Part shown: positions 22,933-30,590 of the stretch, piece by piece
Position numbering within the stretch: position 1 is the first letter of the stretch
Layout: every line of letters starts with the position of its first letter
Source of the DNA: JAAYHV01 sp035268985
GTDB lineage: Bacteria; Bacillota; Clostridia; Peptostreptococcales; Anaerovoracaceae
Assembly: GCA_035268985.1 (NCBI GenBank)
Contig: DATFJV010000051.1
Span: forward strand, 1-30,590
Reading direction: 5' to 3'
DNA length: 30,590 nucleotides
Notes under the pieces: generated by a model
What the model was told of the DNA's origin: nothing
The model's input: only the letters and a program-made list of their open reading frames with translations
Databases searched by the model: none
Position numbers and translations under genes: made by a program

Positions 22933-24762
22933 CTATTCGACCGTTACACTTTTTGCTAAATTTTTCGGTTTATCTATATTACAACCTCTTTCTTTTGCAA
23001 CATAATATGCAAAAAGCTGAAGAGGTACCACACTAATTAAAGGCGTTAAATCATCTACTAGGTTTGGTATATATATGGTCTTATCCGCATGTTCGCTAAC
23101 CGATTCATTGCCTTCTTTAGAAACTGCAATTACATATGCCCTTCTAGATTTAACTTCTTGAATATTAGATACCATTTTTTCATATAGTCTATCTTGAGTT
23201 GCCAAAGCAATAACTATGGTATCTGGGTCCATTAGTGCAATCGTGCCATGCTTTAATTCTCCCGCTGCTATAGCAAAAGAATTGATGTATGAAATTTCTT
23301 TTAATTTTAAAGATCCTTCATAGCATACAGTAGAATCTAACCCTCTGCCAATATAGAAAACTTTTTCTCTACTATACAATGCTTTAGCAAGTTCCTCTAT
23401 TTCTTCTCTGTTCTCGATAACTTTTTCTAACTTATCAGGAACCTTATTCATATTTTTGATGAACTCAAAATAGTAATCTGTAGATATACTTCTTTTCAAA
23501 TCTCCCATATATAACGCAAGCATATATAAAGCTACAAGTTGAGTTGTGTAAGCTTTTGTGGATGCAACTGCAATTTCAGGCCCAGCCCATGTATATATAA
23601 CATCGTCGGATTCTCTAGAAACAGAGCTTCCAACCACATTAACTATAGACATTATTCTAGCACCTTTGCTTCTAGCTTCTTTTATAGCAGCTAAAGTGTC
23701 CGATGTTTCTCCGGATTGGCTAATTGCGATAAAAAGAGTTTTTTCGTCAACAAAAGGATCTCTATACCTAAACTCTGATGCAACATCAACTTCCACTGGT
23801 ATCTGAGTCATCTTTTCAATTATTGGTCTTCCCACAAGACCTGCATGATAAGCTGTTCCGCATGCTACAATATATATCTTATTAAATCCACTTAGTCTTT
23901 CGGCGTCTAAATCAATCTTATTAAAAGTTATCTTACCTTTATCATTTAATCTTCTATTAATGGTGTCTTTTATGGCTTTAGGTTGCTCGATTATTTCTTT
24001 TATCATAAAATGCTCATAACCGCTTTTTTCTGCAGCTTCGGCACTCCATCCTATGTGCATCATGTCCCTTTTTACCAAATTATCACTTTTATCCAAGATT
24101 TCGATTTTATTATGTTTTAATACTACTGTATCATCATTTTCTAGCAAATAAACATCATCTGTGTGCTTAACTAAAGCAGAAAAATCAGATGCAACAAAAT
24201 TACAACCATCACCAACGCCTACTATGAGTGGAGCATCTTTTCTATGAGCCACTAGTTCATCAGGTCTATTTGCCGCTATTGCTGCTATGGCATAAGCTCC
24301 CCTCATTTTATCAGTGGCTTCCATAACTGCTTTTTTTAAGTCACCACTATAAAGGCTACTAATCAGCATAGCTATTACTTCTGAATCCGTTTCTGTTTTA
24401 AATTCAATATTAAATTTTTCTTTCAGTTCATGCTTTAGTTCCGTATAATTTTCAATTATACCGTTATGAACTATGGCTACACTACAATTTTCATTAATAT
24501 GAGGATGTGAATTTGCATCTGACGGCGCTCCATGAGTTGCCCATCTAGTATGGCCTATACCAGTTGTGCCTGTTATTTTTTCATTTCCGATTAACTTCTC
24601 CAAGTTGCTAATCTCACCGACATGCTTTCTAACAGTTATTTCTCCATTATTCGCTATGGCTATCCCTGCTGAGTCGTAACCTCTATATTCTAATCTTCGT
24701 AAACCATCTATTATAATATCTTTTGCATCATTTTTACCAACATAACCAACTATTCCGCACAT
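22933..24762 (-). CDS. glmS: Glutamine--fructose-6-phosphate aminotransferase (isomerizing)
   Basis: Makes glucosamine-6-phosphate from fructose-6-phosphate and glutamine, the entry to UDP-GlcNAc. 609 residues, the normal length. The N-terminal glutaminase starts MCGIVGYVG with the nucleophile Cys2. GHTRWATHGAPSDANSHPH and HNGIIENYTELK are class II amidotransferase blocks. Two SIS domains follow (IVACGTAYHAGLVGRPIIE and SQSGETSDTLAAI; then IGRGLDSTVCYEGSLKLKEISYI), ending LAKSVTVE. It follows glmM by seven bases, so there is no space for the glmS ribozyme known from many Firmicutes. A modest ribosome site (AAGGATAGG) precedes the ATG. Confidence 0.97.
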   Translation of the reverse strand: MCGIVGYVGKNDAKDIIIDGLRRLEYRGYDSAGIAIANNGEITVRKHVGEISNLEKLIGNEKITGTTGIGHTRWATHGAPSDANSHPHINENCSVAIVHNGIIENYTELKHELKEKFNIEFKTETDSEVIAMLISSLYSGDLKKAVMEATDKMRGAYAIAAIAANRPDELVAHRKDAPLIVGVGDGCNFVASDFSALVKHTDDVYLLENDDTVVLKHNKIEILDKSDNLVKRDMMHIGWSAEAAEKSGYEHFMIKEIIEQPKAIKDTINRRLNDKGKITFNKIDLDAERLSGFNKIYIVACGTAYHAGLVGRPIIEKMTQIPVEVDVASEFRYRDPFVDEKTLFIAISQSGETSDTLAAIKEARSKGARIMSIVNVVGSSVSRESDDVIYTWAGPEIAVASTKAYTTQLVALYMLALYMGDLKRSISTDYYFEFIKNMNKVPDKLEKVIENREEIEELAKALYSREKVFYIGRGLDSTVCYEGSLKLKEISYINSFAIAAGELKHGTIALMDPDTIVIALATQDRLYEKMVSNIQEVKSRRAYVIAVSKEGNESVSEHADKTIYIPNLVDDLTPLISVVPLQLFAYYVAKERGCNIDKPKNLAKSVTVE

Positions 24763-24769
24763 ATTATAC

Positions 24770-26122
24770 CTATCCTTTATATTTATTACTGATTTTATCT
24801 GCTAAATCCTGCGCTAATCCATGTATTTTTTCAATATCATCGCCTTCAATCATTACTCTAACTAAAGGCTCTGTTCCAGAAGGCCTTATTAAAACCCTAC
24901 CATTACCTTCCATACTTGCTTCTATTTTGAAAATTTCCTCATTGATTTCAGGATCTTCTTTATATGCTTCTTTATTCTTATTGGAAACCTCTGCGTTTAC
25001 CAGAACTTGAGGGTATATTATAATCTCTTCACTAAGCTGATTAATAGTTTTGCCTTCATTCTTAATAGCTTTTAAAAACTGTAGTGATGACATTATGCCA
25101 TCTCCTGTTGTTGAATTATCCTTGAATATTATATGGCCGGATTGCTCTCCCCCTAGTACACAACCCGTCTTAATCATAGATTCAAGTATATATCTATCAC
25201 CTACTGCGGTAACATCAACACTAATTCCATGTTCTTCCATAAATTTATGCAATCCCAAATTGCTCATTACGGAAACCGTAACTTTGTCATCTTTTAGCTT
25301 GCTTTGAGCTTTTAACAGTTTAGCACATATACATATTACCTTATCCCCATCAACTACTAGACCTTTTTCATCAACTACAATAAGCCTGTCTGCATCTCCG
25401 TCAAATGCCAATCCAATATCTGCGCCAGTTTCTTTAACTTTTATCTGTAAATTCTCAGTATGGGTAGAACCACAATCATCATTAATGTTTATTCCATCAG
25501 GATTATTAAAAATAACTTCTACCTTAGCATTTAGTTCGTGAAAAACCTTTTCAGCAACTCTATATGCCGCTCCATTTGCCGTATCTAGTATAATTTTCAA
25601 ATCAGATAAGTCTAAATCAATGGATTTAAGTAAAAATTCTGAATAAATATCTATGGCTTTTTCCGATGCCTCAAGACACTTACCTATCTTGTCACCAATT
25701 TTTTGGTCATTGATACATTCTCTTCTTATTATAATATCTTCAATTTCTTCTTCTATTTTATCATCAAGCTTGTATCCTTTGCCATTAAAAATCTTAATCC
25801 CATTATACTCAAAAGAATTATGAGATGCAGAAATCACAACACCAGCATCAGCATTATAATATTTAACCAAATATGCCACTGCTGGAGTAGGTATAATACC
25901 AAGTTTAATAACATTTCCTCCAACAGCTAAAATTCCAGCGGCTAAAGCATTCTCTAACATATCACCCGAAACTCTAGTATCCTTACCAATAATTATAACT
26001 GGTCTTTCATTTTTTTCTTCTAATACATAAGTTACCGCTTTGCCTAGTTCAAAAGCTAAGTCAACAGTAAGCTCAGAATTGGCAACACCTCTAACACCAT
26101 CAGTACCGAATAATTTGCCCAT
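24770..26122 (-). CDS. glmM: Phosphoglucosamine mutase
   Basis: Converts glucosamine-6-phosphate to glucosamine-1-phosphate. 450 residues, as expected. GKLFGTDGVRGVAN at the N-terminus, phosphoserine loop ISASHN with Ser100, metal loop FDGDADR at 240-246, sugar-binding loop GGEQSGHIIF, and RPSGTEPLVRVMIEG at the C-terminus. The residues after the Ser loop read SFEYNGIKIF rather than the more usual P-x-x-D-N-G-I-K, within family variation. GGAG precedes the ATG. In Bacillus and Lactococcus GlmM binds CdaA and lowers its activity; the operon here is consistent with that relation. Confidence 0.97.
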   Translation of the reverse strand: MGKLFGTDGVRGVANSELTVDLAFELGKAVTYVLEEKNERPVIIIGKDTRVSGDMLENALAAGILAVGGNVIKLGIIPTPAVAYLVKYYNADAGVVISASHNSFEYNGIKIFNGKGYKLDDKIEEEIEDIIIRRECINDQKIGDKIGKCLEASEKAIDIYSEFLLKSIDLDLSDLKIILDTANGAAYRVAEKVFHELNAKVEVIFNNPDGININDDCGSTHTENLQIKVKETGADIGLAFDGDADRLIVVDEKGLVVDGDKVICICAKLLKAQSKLKDDKVTVSVMSNLGLHKFMEEHGISVDVTAVGDRYILESMIKTGCVLGGEQSGHIIFKDNSTTGDGIMSSLQFLKAIKNEGKTINQLSEEIIIYPQVLVNAEVSNKNKEAYKEDPEINEEIFKIEASMEGNGRVLIRPSGTEPLVRVMIEGDDIEKIHGLAQDLADKISNKYKG

Positions 26123-26139
26123 ATTATATCTCCTTACAT

Positions 26140-27330
26140 TTATTCAATTTCCACTTTTATCTTGCTTGGATTTAAATTAATATTAAACACATCACTATCC
26201 ACTTTCGGCACTAATTCCATGTAATATATACCTTCATTTAATTCACTCGCGTCCACTAAAAGTTCAAAGCTACCTTCATTTAAACTGCTTAAGACGTTAT
26301 CAGTAGCTCTTACTTCAGCATTAAACTCAACATCTGCCACATCATATGTCAATCCACTTTCTAGGTTCTTAACAACTATATTATCTTGACTTAATTTAAA
26401 ATTTTTATTTAGATATTTTTCTACTGTTACACTTAGTTTAAGTCCCTCTGAAATGTCTGATACATAGAGATTTTCCGAAAGAACAGGTTCCATTTCTAAA
26501 ACTTTGGATTCTGTCATATTAGAAATATCTATAGGCTCAGTACCTATACTATCCGTCTCATCTAGATACTCATCATAACCCTTGATGGTAATAGTCTTCG
26601 ATGCTTGATAGGTTCTTTCGTAGATTCCATCTTCATTGTTTATGACATTTACATTTAATTTAACAGTTTTTGTTTTACAGTTAACTACTGTTACCGTTGT
26701 TTCTTGTTCTTTTACAGTCAAGTTCATAACTATTGTACCATTTTCACTTACAGGGAAAGCCATCACCTTTAGTGTTCTCATTTCATCGTCTATATCATTT
26801 GCATCAACTTCAATATGTAAATTTGAAACAGTATTTACCAAGGTTTCCGCACCGCTAACTTCAAATGTACTCTTTGCTTGCTCTATTATTATAGGTTCTT
26901 CTTGCTCGTTAGTCAGATTCTTAAAAACTATCTCACTATCAAATTCAGCCGTTACTAAATTTTCTATTTCCAAGGTCAAGGTTCTCATACTTATACTATC
27001 TAGAGTAATATTATTTGGTGTAATAACATTTAATTCTACTTCGTTCACACCTTTTGCTACGTCAATCATGTCCGCAGCAACAGTAATATCATCTATAGTC
27101 AAAGTATTCAGAAAACTTCTTTGCCCTCTTACTGTAACATCTACAGTTTCAAATTCAGAAGATAATATCGCATAACCATTTTCTTCCATTATCTCTGTGT
27201 TTAAATATGTCAAAGAAACATCTTTAAATGTCTTAGTTGTCATGGGATTTGCTTCATTTATAACATATGCCCATAGTATTATTGACAATACTACGGCTAG
27301 AAGAATATTTACGTTACGATTATTTGTCAT
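26140..27330 (-). CDS. cdaR: CdaA regulator, YbbR-domain protein
   Basis: 396 residues. A single N-terminal transmembrane helix (about residues 8-25, VNILLAVVLSIILWAYVINE) is followed by an extracellular part. That part is rich in beta strands and has successive YbbR-type repeats (for example FKDVSLTYLN, VDVTVRGQRSFLNTL, FEVSGAETLVNTV, TITIKGYDEYLDE and FKLSQDNIVVKNL). In Bacillus and Listeria CdaR binds CdaA and adjusts c-di-AMP production. The start ATG, with GGAGG upstream, lies inside the end of cdaA (11-base overlap), so translation is coupled. Confidence 0.92.
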   Translation of the reverse strand: MTNNRNVNILLAVVLSIILWAYVINEANPMTTKTFKDVSLTYLNTEIMEENGYAILSSEFETVDVTVRGQRSFLNTLTIDDITVAADMIDVAKGVNEVELNVITPNNITLDSISMRTLTLEIENLVTAEFDSEIVFKNLTNEQEEPIIIEQAKSTFEVSGAETLVNTVSNLHIEVDANDIDDEMRTLKVMAFPVSENGTIVMNLTVKEQETTVTVVNCKTKTVKLNVNVINNEDGIYERTYQASKTITIKGYDEYLDETDSIGTEPIDISNMTESKVLEMEPVLSENLYVSDISEGLKLSVTVEKYLNKNFKLSQDNIVVKNLESGLTYDVADVEFNAEVRATDNVLSSLNEGSFELLVDASELNEGIYYMELVPKVDSDVFNINLNPSKIKVEIE

Positions 27331-28156
27331 TCTTCTTTCCTCCTATAAAACGTGTTAAAAATTGAAACCTTTCTCTTTGAGTAGGAACATAAATACTTAA
27401 TAATTTTTTTTCTAAAGCTTTTTGATCAAGAAATCTTTGAAGATAACCATTCTCAGCTATAGAAATAACGCCTGTTTCCTCAGAGACTATAATTGTTATA
27501 GAATCCGATTTTTCTGTGATCCCTATTCCAGCTCTATGTCTTGTTCCCAAATCTTTTGATAACTTTTTATTTTGAGTTAAAGGTAACACGCAACCTGCCG
27601 CATGAATTCTGTCCCCTCTTACAATAACTGCTCCATCGTGTAATGGTGCACCTTCATAAAAAAGGTTTCCTAATAATTCTACAGAAATGTTAGAATTTAC
27701 TATAGTTCCTGTTTCGACAATATCATTCAACAATGTTTGCTTTTCAATTACAATTAACGCTCCTGTTTTATTTTGCGAAAATTTATCTACTGCTTTTATA
27801 AAAAGATTAACAACTGCTTTGGCATGTTCTTTGTCAATGTCTCTAAAAGAATTCCTAACAATACCACTTCTTCCCATGTATTCTAGTCCTCTTCTAAGCT
27901 CTGGTTGAAATAATACAACAAGAACAAAAATACCTATTGTCATTGTACTTTTAAGAACCCAATTTAGGACATAAAAATTCAGCAAGTCAGATATAAAGAA
28001 TATACCGATTAATACTACCAATCCTCTGACAAGCTGCTGTGCTCTAGTTTCTTTAATAAATTGCAATATTTTATATATTATAAAAGCTACGATGCTTATA
28101 TCCAAAGCATCGATAAACGTAAACCCACTTAGTAGATCTTCAATTATTTCGCCCAT
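27320..28156 (-). CDS. cdaA: Membrane diadenylate cyclase CdaA (DacA)
   Basis: Condenses two ATP to cyclic di-AMP, the second messenger controlling potassium, osmolyte and cell-wall homeostasis in Firmicutes. 278 residues. Three transmembrane segments lie in the first 85 residues (DISIVAFIIYKILQFI; LVRGLVVLIGIFFISDLL; MTIGIFVLVVLFQPEL). The DAC domain follows, with the catalytic signatures DGA at 174-176 (LHDGAVIV) and RHR at 206-208 (GTRHRAGIG). First gene of a six-gene minus-strand operon; AAAGGAG precedes the ATG. No glycosyl- or DNA-binding domain is attached, so it is CdaA rather than DisA or CdaS. Confidence 0.97.
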   Translation of the reverse strand: MGEIIEDLLSGFTFIDALDISIVAFIIYKILQFIKETRAQQLVRGLVVLIGIFFISDLLNFYVLNWVLKSTMTIGIFVLVVLFQPELRRGLEYMGRSGIVRNSFRDIDKEHAKAVVNLFIKAVDKFSQNKTGALIVIEKQTLLNDIVETGTIVNSNISVELLGNLFYEGAPLHDGAVIVRGDRIHAAGCVLPLTQNKKLSKDLGTRHRAGIGITEKSDSITIIVSEETGVISIAENGYLQRFLDQKALEKKLLSIYVPTQRERFQFLTRFIGGKKNDK

Positions 28157-28193
28157 TTATGTTCTCCTTTGACGACAAGTATTGTATATATAC

Positions 28194-28222
28194 ATTTTAC
28201 ATAATTTTTTGTAATATATCAA
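28194..28222 (-). promoter_or_regulatory. Promoter of the cdaA operon
   Basis: On the minus strand TTGATA (28217-28222), 17 bases, TAAAAT (28194-28199), about 38 bases before the cdaA ATG. No other promoter of similar quality was seen between the six genes, whose gaps are -11, 17, 7, 9 and 9 bases. Confidence 0.6.
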
Positions 28223-28252
28223 TACAATTCAGGGTTTTCCCTTAATTTACAC

Positions 28253-28966
28253 TTATTCTTCACTCGACTTTTGAAAAAACTCCTCTAAAGTTAACCCTTC
28301 ATTCATAATATACTCGGAATATTCCTTGCCAACATATCTTATATGCCACGGCTCATAAGTATACCCTGTAATGTCTTTTTTACCCTCTAAATATCTAATA
28401 ATAAATCCATATTCTGCGCAGTGTTCCCTAAGCCAAATGCCTTCTTTAGTATCTTCAAAACTCACGTCAAGGCCATATCCCATTTCAGCTGATGTTATAT
28501 CAATTGCTAGTCCCGTTTGATGTTCACTAGTCCCTGGGTATGCACTATGCTCCTTAGTCCACTCTTCGCCTCTACTACTTAAATACCTATTATATATTAC
28601 TTCTTGAAGACCATAGCTTCTATATGCGCTGCATATTACCATATGCACATCTTCTTCTAAAGCAGCTTCTCTCATATCTAAATATGCTTGCAATGTCCTG
28701 GCATCAGCACTTATTCCTTGATTTGATGATAAGTTTCCGTCTATTGGCATAAGGCTGTCTGGTACATAATTTGAAGGAAGAGCATTCTCTTTATTTATTA
28801 AAATCAAGTAAGGATCATCTCTTTCAATTTTGATGGTTTCTTCTTCTTGTGTGGGTTTCACTTCTTTTTCATTTGCAACTTCTTCTTCAAGACATCCGGT
28901 CAATAGTACTAGGCTTAAAAATGCCATCCCTAATGCGATAAATCTATTTTTATAAGCTTTTGTCAT
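28253..28966 (-). CDS. D-Ala-D-Ala carboxypeptidase, VanY-type lipoprotein
   Basis: 237 residues. The N-terminal signal carries a lipobox LLTGC, with lipidation at Cys25, so the enzyme is anchored on the outer face of the membrane. An acidic linker is followed by a peptidase M15B (VanY) domain with SAYRSYGLQ at 113-121. The zinc and catalytic residues lie in GTSEHQTGLAID (His149, Asp156) and EPWHIRYVG (Glu205, His208). It would trim the terminal D-alanine of peptidoglycan stem peptides. It is not evidence of vancomycin resistance by itself, since no vanHAX-like gene is near. Its start overlaps the preceding GNAT gene by 17 bases. It is the last gene of the eamA-GNAT-vanY unit. Confidence 0.93.
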   Translation of the reverse strand: MTKAYKNRFIALGMAFLSLVLLTGCLEEEVANEKEVKPTQEEETIKIERDDPYLILINKENALPSNYVPDSLMPIDGNLSSNQGISADARTLQAYLDMREAALEEDVHMVICSAYRSYGLQEVIYNRYLSSRGEEWTKEHSAYPGTSEHQTGLAIDITSAEMGYGLDVSFEDTKEGIWLREHCAEYGFIIRYLEGKKDITGYTYEPWHIRYVGKEYSEYIMNEGLTLEEFFQKSSEE

Positions 28967-29438
28967 AACCTATCCTTTCGCTTCCATCTTCAATTATAAT
29001 AATTCCACACTCTTTAAATCCATTATTATTCAAGAACATTCTCATTGGTATGTTTTCAGCATGAGTATCTATCCTTAAATACTTGCAGACATCTAAACAG
29101 TAATCCAAACACTCACTTCCAATTTTAGAATTCCTTTTTAATATCCCCATTCTATGCACAACTCCATATTCATAGTTTTTTGTCCAACTGCCTTTTATAT
29201 TTTCATATAAGTTATCCTTGCCTATAAAAAATGTAAATACACCAACTATTTTATTATCGAAATCATAAACATATAAATTACCGGTATTTATATCGCTATA
29301 AATTAATTCTCTGCTTGGATACCCATAAATCCATTGGTTATAGTTCCCATTATAACGCATAAATTTTCTAGATTCTTCATACACTTCAATTATCTTTTCT
29401 ATTTCCTCAATTTTAGCCCTTCTTACGTTGCCACACAT
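28950..29438 (-). CDS. GNAT-family N-acetyltransferase
   Basis: 162 residues. The acyl-CoA-binding motif A region reads VVHRMGILKRNSKIGSECLDYCL, with a loosened R-x-x-G-x-G/A loop. Motif B is LRIDTHAENIPMRMFLNNNGFKECG, strongly typical of GNAT enzymes. The N-terminus (RRAKIEEIEKIIEVYEES) is the usual first strand and helix, and YNQWIYGYPSRELIYSDI resembles the start of uncharacterised clostridial GNATs. The substrate is unknown. It begins three bases after the EamA stop codon and overlaps the VanY-type gene. A cell-envelope or antibiotic-like substrate is possible but not shown. Confidence 0.88.
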   Translation of the reverse strand: MCGNVRRAKIEEIEKIIEVYEESRKFMRYNGNYNQWIYGYPSRELIYSDINTGNLYVYDFDNKIVGVFTFFIGKDNLYENIKGSWTKNYEYGVVHRMGILKRNSKIGSECLDYCLDVCKYLRIDTHAENIPMRMFLNNNGFKECGIIIIEDGSERIGYDKSL

Positions 29439-29441
29439 ATT

Positions 29442-30362
29442 TTAAATACCTTTTTTCGATTCTAAATTATCTTGATTCTGAGAAAGACTTAAATATGCAA
29501 TTCCCGATATTAATAACAATACTCCCATAACCTTGTAAACACTTATACTGTCATTATTAATAACAACGCCACTAATAACTCCTATTAAAGTAACCATATT
29601 TTCAACAAACAAAGAAGTCATAGACGGCACAAGCTTATTATTAATATCATTATATAAATAAAAGCAAAGGACTGAACAAAATACTCCTAAATATATAATT
29701 AAAGTTAGTAGCTTAAAGTCAGTAAAAACTATTATTGCCCCATCAACATAATTATCATTAAACATTGATACTGCAGTAAAGAAAATTCCTCCACCTGCTG
29801 AAATAGCTACTACTATTTCCAATGGATTGAACTCCTTCCCAACTCTATTTCCAATTATAGTATATGCCGCACCACATAATACACATAAATATAAAATTAT
29901 ATAACCTACAATTCGACCTGAAATCTTAAAATTATCTTCAAATAACACAGTTAATAGTACCCCTGAGATGCAAATGATTGCGGCAATCACGATATTCTTA
30001 TTTATTTTATCCTTAAGAAAAATTGCAGATATTAACGCGATAGTTATAGGTAAAAGTGCTAATATAATAGAAGCTTCTGAAGCAGTTGTCATATCTAACC
30101 CTATAGTTTCCAATGCAGCATATAAACAAGGTTGTAACACCATTAACACTATTATTGCCATCTTGTTTTTACCTTTGTAACTTACCTTGAATATGCCTAT
30201 AGCAACAAAAAATAGACAAGCCAAACCTGCCACGCCCCATCTTAATGCTAGATATTGTATAATATTGATTTCCTTTAGCAATGCGGTTGTTGATACAAAG
30301 GATGTTCCCCACACCATACCAACCACAAATACTTCCAATGCCAACTTAATTTTGTTCTTCAT
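29442..30362 (-). CDS. EamA-family (DMT) transporter
   Basis: 306 residues of almost entirely hydrophobic sequence with about ten predicted helices, in two EamA repeats. The first repeat holds FVVGMVWGTSFVSTTALLKEINIIQYLALRWGVAG and ETIGLDMTTASEASIILALLPITIALISAIFLKDKI. The second contains YTIIGNRVGKEFNPLEIVVAISAGGG and LVPSMTSLFVENMVTLIGVISGVVI. The family exports amino acids, metabolites or nucleotide precursors by proton exchange; the substrate here is unknown. GGTGG precedes the ATG. It is the first gene of a three-gene unit that starts right after the 5S rRNA terminator. Confidence 0.9.
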   Translation of the reverse strand: MKNKIKLALEVFVVGMVWGTSFVSTTALLKEINIIQYLALRWGVAGLACLFFVAIGIFKVSYKGKNKMAIIVLMVLQPCLYAALETIGLDMTTASEASIILALLPITIALISAIFLKDKINKNIVIAAIICISGVLLTVLFEDNFKISGRIVGYIILYLCVLCGAAYTIIGNRVGKEFNPLEIVVAISAGGGIFFTAVSMFNDNYVDGAIIVFTDFKLLTLIIYLGVFCSVLCFYLYNDINNKLVPSMTSLFVENMVTLIGVISGVVINNDSISVYKVMGVLLLISGIAYLSLSQNQDNLESKKGI

Positions 30363-30382
30363 ATATGACCACCTAGCTATAT

Positions 30383-30411
30383 ATTATACTATAGAAAATT
30401 AGTTTTGTACA
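30383..30411 (-). promoter_or_regulatory. Promoter of the eamA-GNAT-vanY unit
   Basis: On the minus strand TGTACA (30406-30411), 17 bases, TATAAT (30383-30388). The -35 abuts the 5S rRNA terminator hairpin. Confidence 0.7.
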
Positions 30412-30443
30412 CAAAAAATGAGTCTCTATTATTAGAGACTCAT
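30412..30443 (-). terminator. Terminator of the rRNA operon
   Basis: ATGAGTCTCTA and TAGAGACTCAT form an 11-bp perfect stem with a four-base loop, followed on the minus strand by TTTTTTG. It lies about ten bases after the 5S rRNA 3' end. Confidence 0.85.
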
Positions 30444-30452
30444 AAAATAAAA

Positions 30453-30569
30453 AACCGGCAACTTCCTACTTTCCCAGGCAGTTGCCCACCAAGTATTATC
30501 AGCGCTAAAGAGCTTAACTACTGTGTTCGAGATGGGAACAGGTGTTGCCTCTTTGCTATTGTCACCGGA
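30453..30569 (-). rRNA. rrf: 5S ribosomal RNA
   Basis: 117 nt on the minus strand. The terminal helix pairs CCGGTGAC with GTTGCCGG. Conserved internal blocks are ACACCTGTTCCCAT, CGAACACAGTAGTTAAGCTC and GGGAAAGTAGG. The length is the usual Gram-positive one. As the last gene of an rRNA operon, 23S rRNA would be expected upstream, beyond 30590. Confidence 0.95.
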
Positions 30570-30590
30570 TTTTCAGTTTTACCGATTCGC

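Noticed and set aside
26636..27175. 179-codon plus-strand frame opposite cdaR
   Set aside because: It is long but antisense to a recognisable YbbR protein, rich in Ser/Thr/Val as expected from the complement, and has no Shine-Dalgarno site.
28220..28252. AGGG-AAAA-CCCT hairpin after the VanY-type gene as a terminator
   Set aside because: The stem is four bases and there is no T run, so it is too weak to call.
1..30590. CRISPR arrays, prophage or defence islands, riboswitches
   Set aside because: No regularly spaced repeats, phage genes or recognisable aptamer were seen; the only mobile sequence found is the IS remnant at 15912-16664.

Overview
The window looks like the chromosome of a low-GC, Gram-positive anaerobe of the class Clostridia. 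The base composition is A+T-rich and Shine-Dalgarno sites are strong (GGAGG/AGGAG). The genes fit an anaerobic fermenter: pyruvate formate-lyase and its activase, carbamate kinase, a Firmicutes-type (class III) fructose-1,6-bisphosphatase, a CdaA/CdaR/GlmM/GlmS block, and a tmk-holB-ricT-trmN6 block. I cannot name a genus from the sequence alone.

Layout. 1-182: C-terminal end of a NhaC-like antiporter (+), followed by two hairpin terminators. 291-3485: pflB-pflA operon (-), with a clear sigma-A promoter and a 26-bp perfect palindrome between the two genes. 3562-6709: arcC, then a terminator-like hairpin, then a U32 peptidase/RlhA-like gene (-). 6740-6901: a complete tRNA-Arg(ACG) unit (+) with promoter, gene and terminator. 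About 500 bp without a recognisable gene follows. 7431-8840: malQ (+), converging on murA-fbp (-, 8860-12169). 12187-15872: a minus-strand operon of a 40-residue membrane peptide, tmk, holB, ricT, trmN6-like and a DUF948-like gene. 15895-16681: a decayed IS of the ISNCY/IS1202 type, flanked by a 17-bp direct repeat, inserted between the divergent tmk-operon and gltX promoters. 16685-18444: gltX (+). 18448-19707: a stand-alone hisD-type gene (-), divergent from 19843-21075 (+), a MerR-type protein carrying a zinc ribbon and a degenerate methyltransferase-like domain. 21066-28222: a compact six-gene operon (-), cdaA-cdaR-glmM-glmS-ahcY-UPF0340. 28253-30411: an EamA transporter, GNAT and VanY-type lipoprotein operon (-). 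30412-30569: 5S rRNA with its terminator (-), the end of an rRNA operon that lies beyond the window.

How the parts relate. The pfl genes make the formate branch of mixed-acid fermentation, and carbamate kinase makes ATP from carbamoyl phosphate. malQ and fbp serve glucan and gluconeogenic flow, and murA, glmM and glmS feed cell-wall precursors. The cda-glm operon joins c-di-AMP synthesis to amino-sugar synthesis, as in Bacillus, but here it extends into S-adenosylhomocysteine recycling and a UPF0340 protein and has no room for a glmS ribozyme.

The most unusual item is the divergent hisD/MerR pair. The regulator has an uncommon domain layout, and both promoters carry the same 9-mer (ACTCCATAT) in the -35/-10 spacer, so a private regulatory circuit is plausible. 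Other items of interest are the 40-residue ORF translationally overlapping tmk, and the IS remnant whose insertion history can be read directly.
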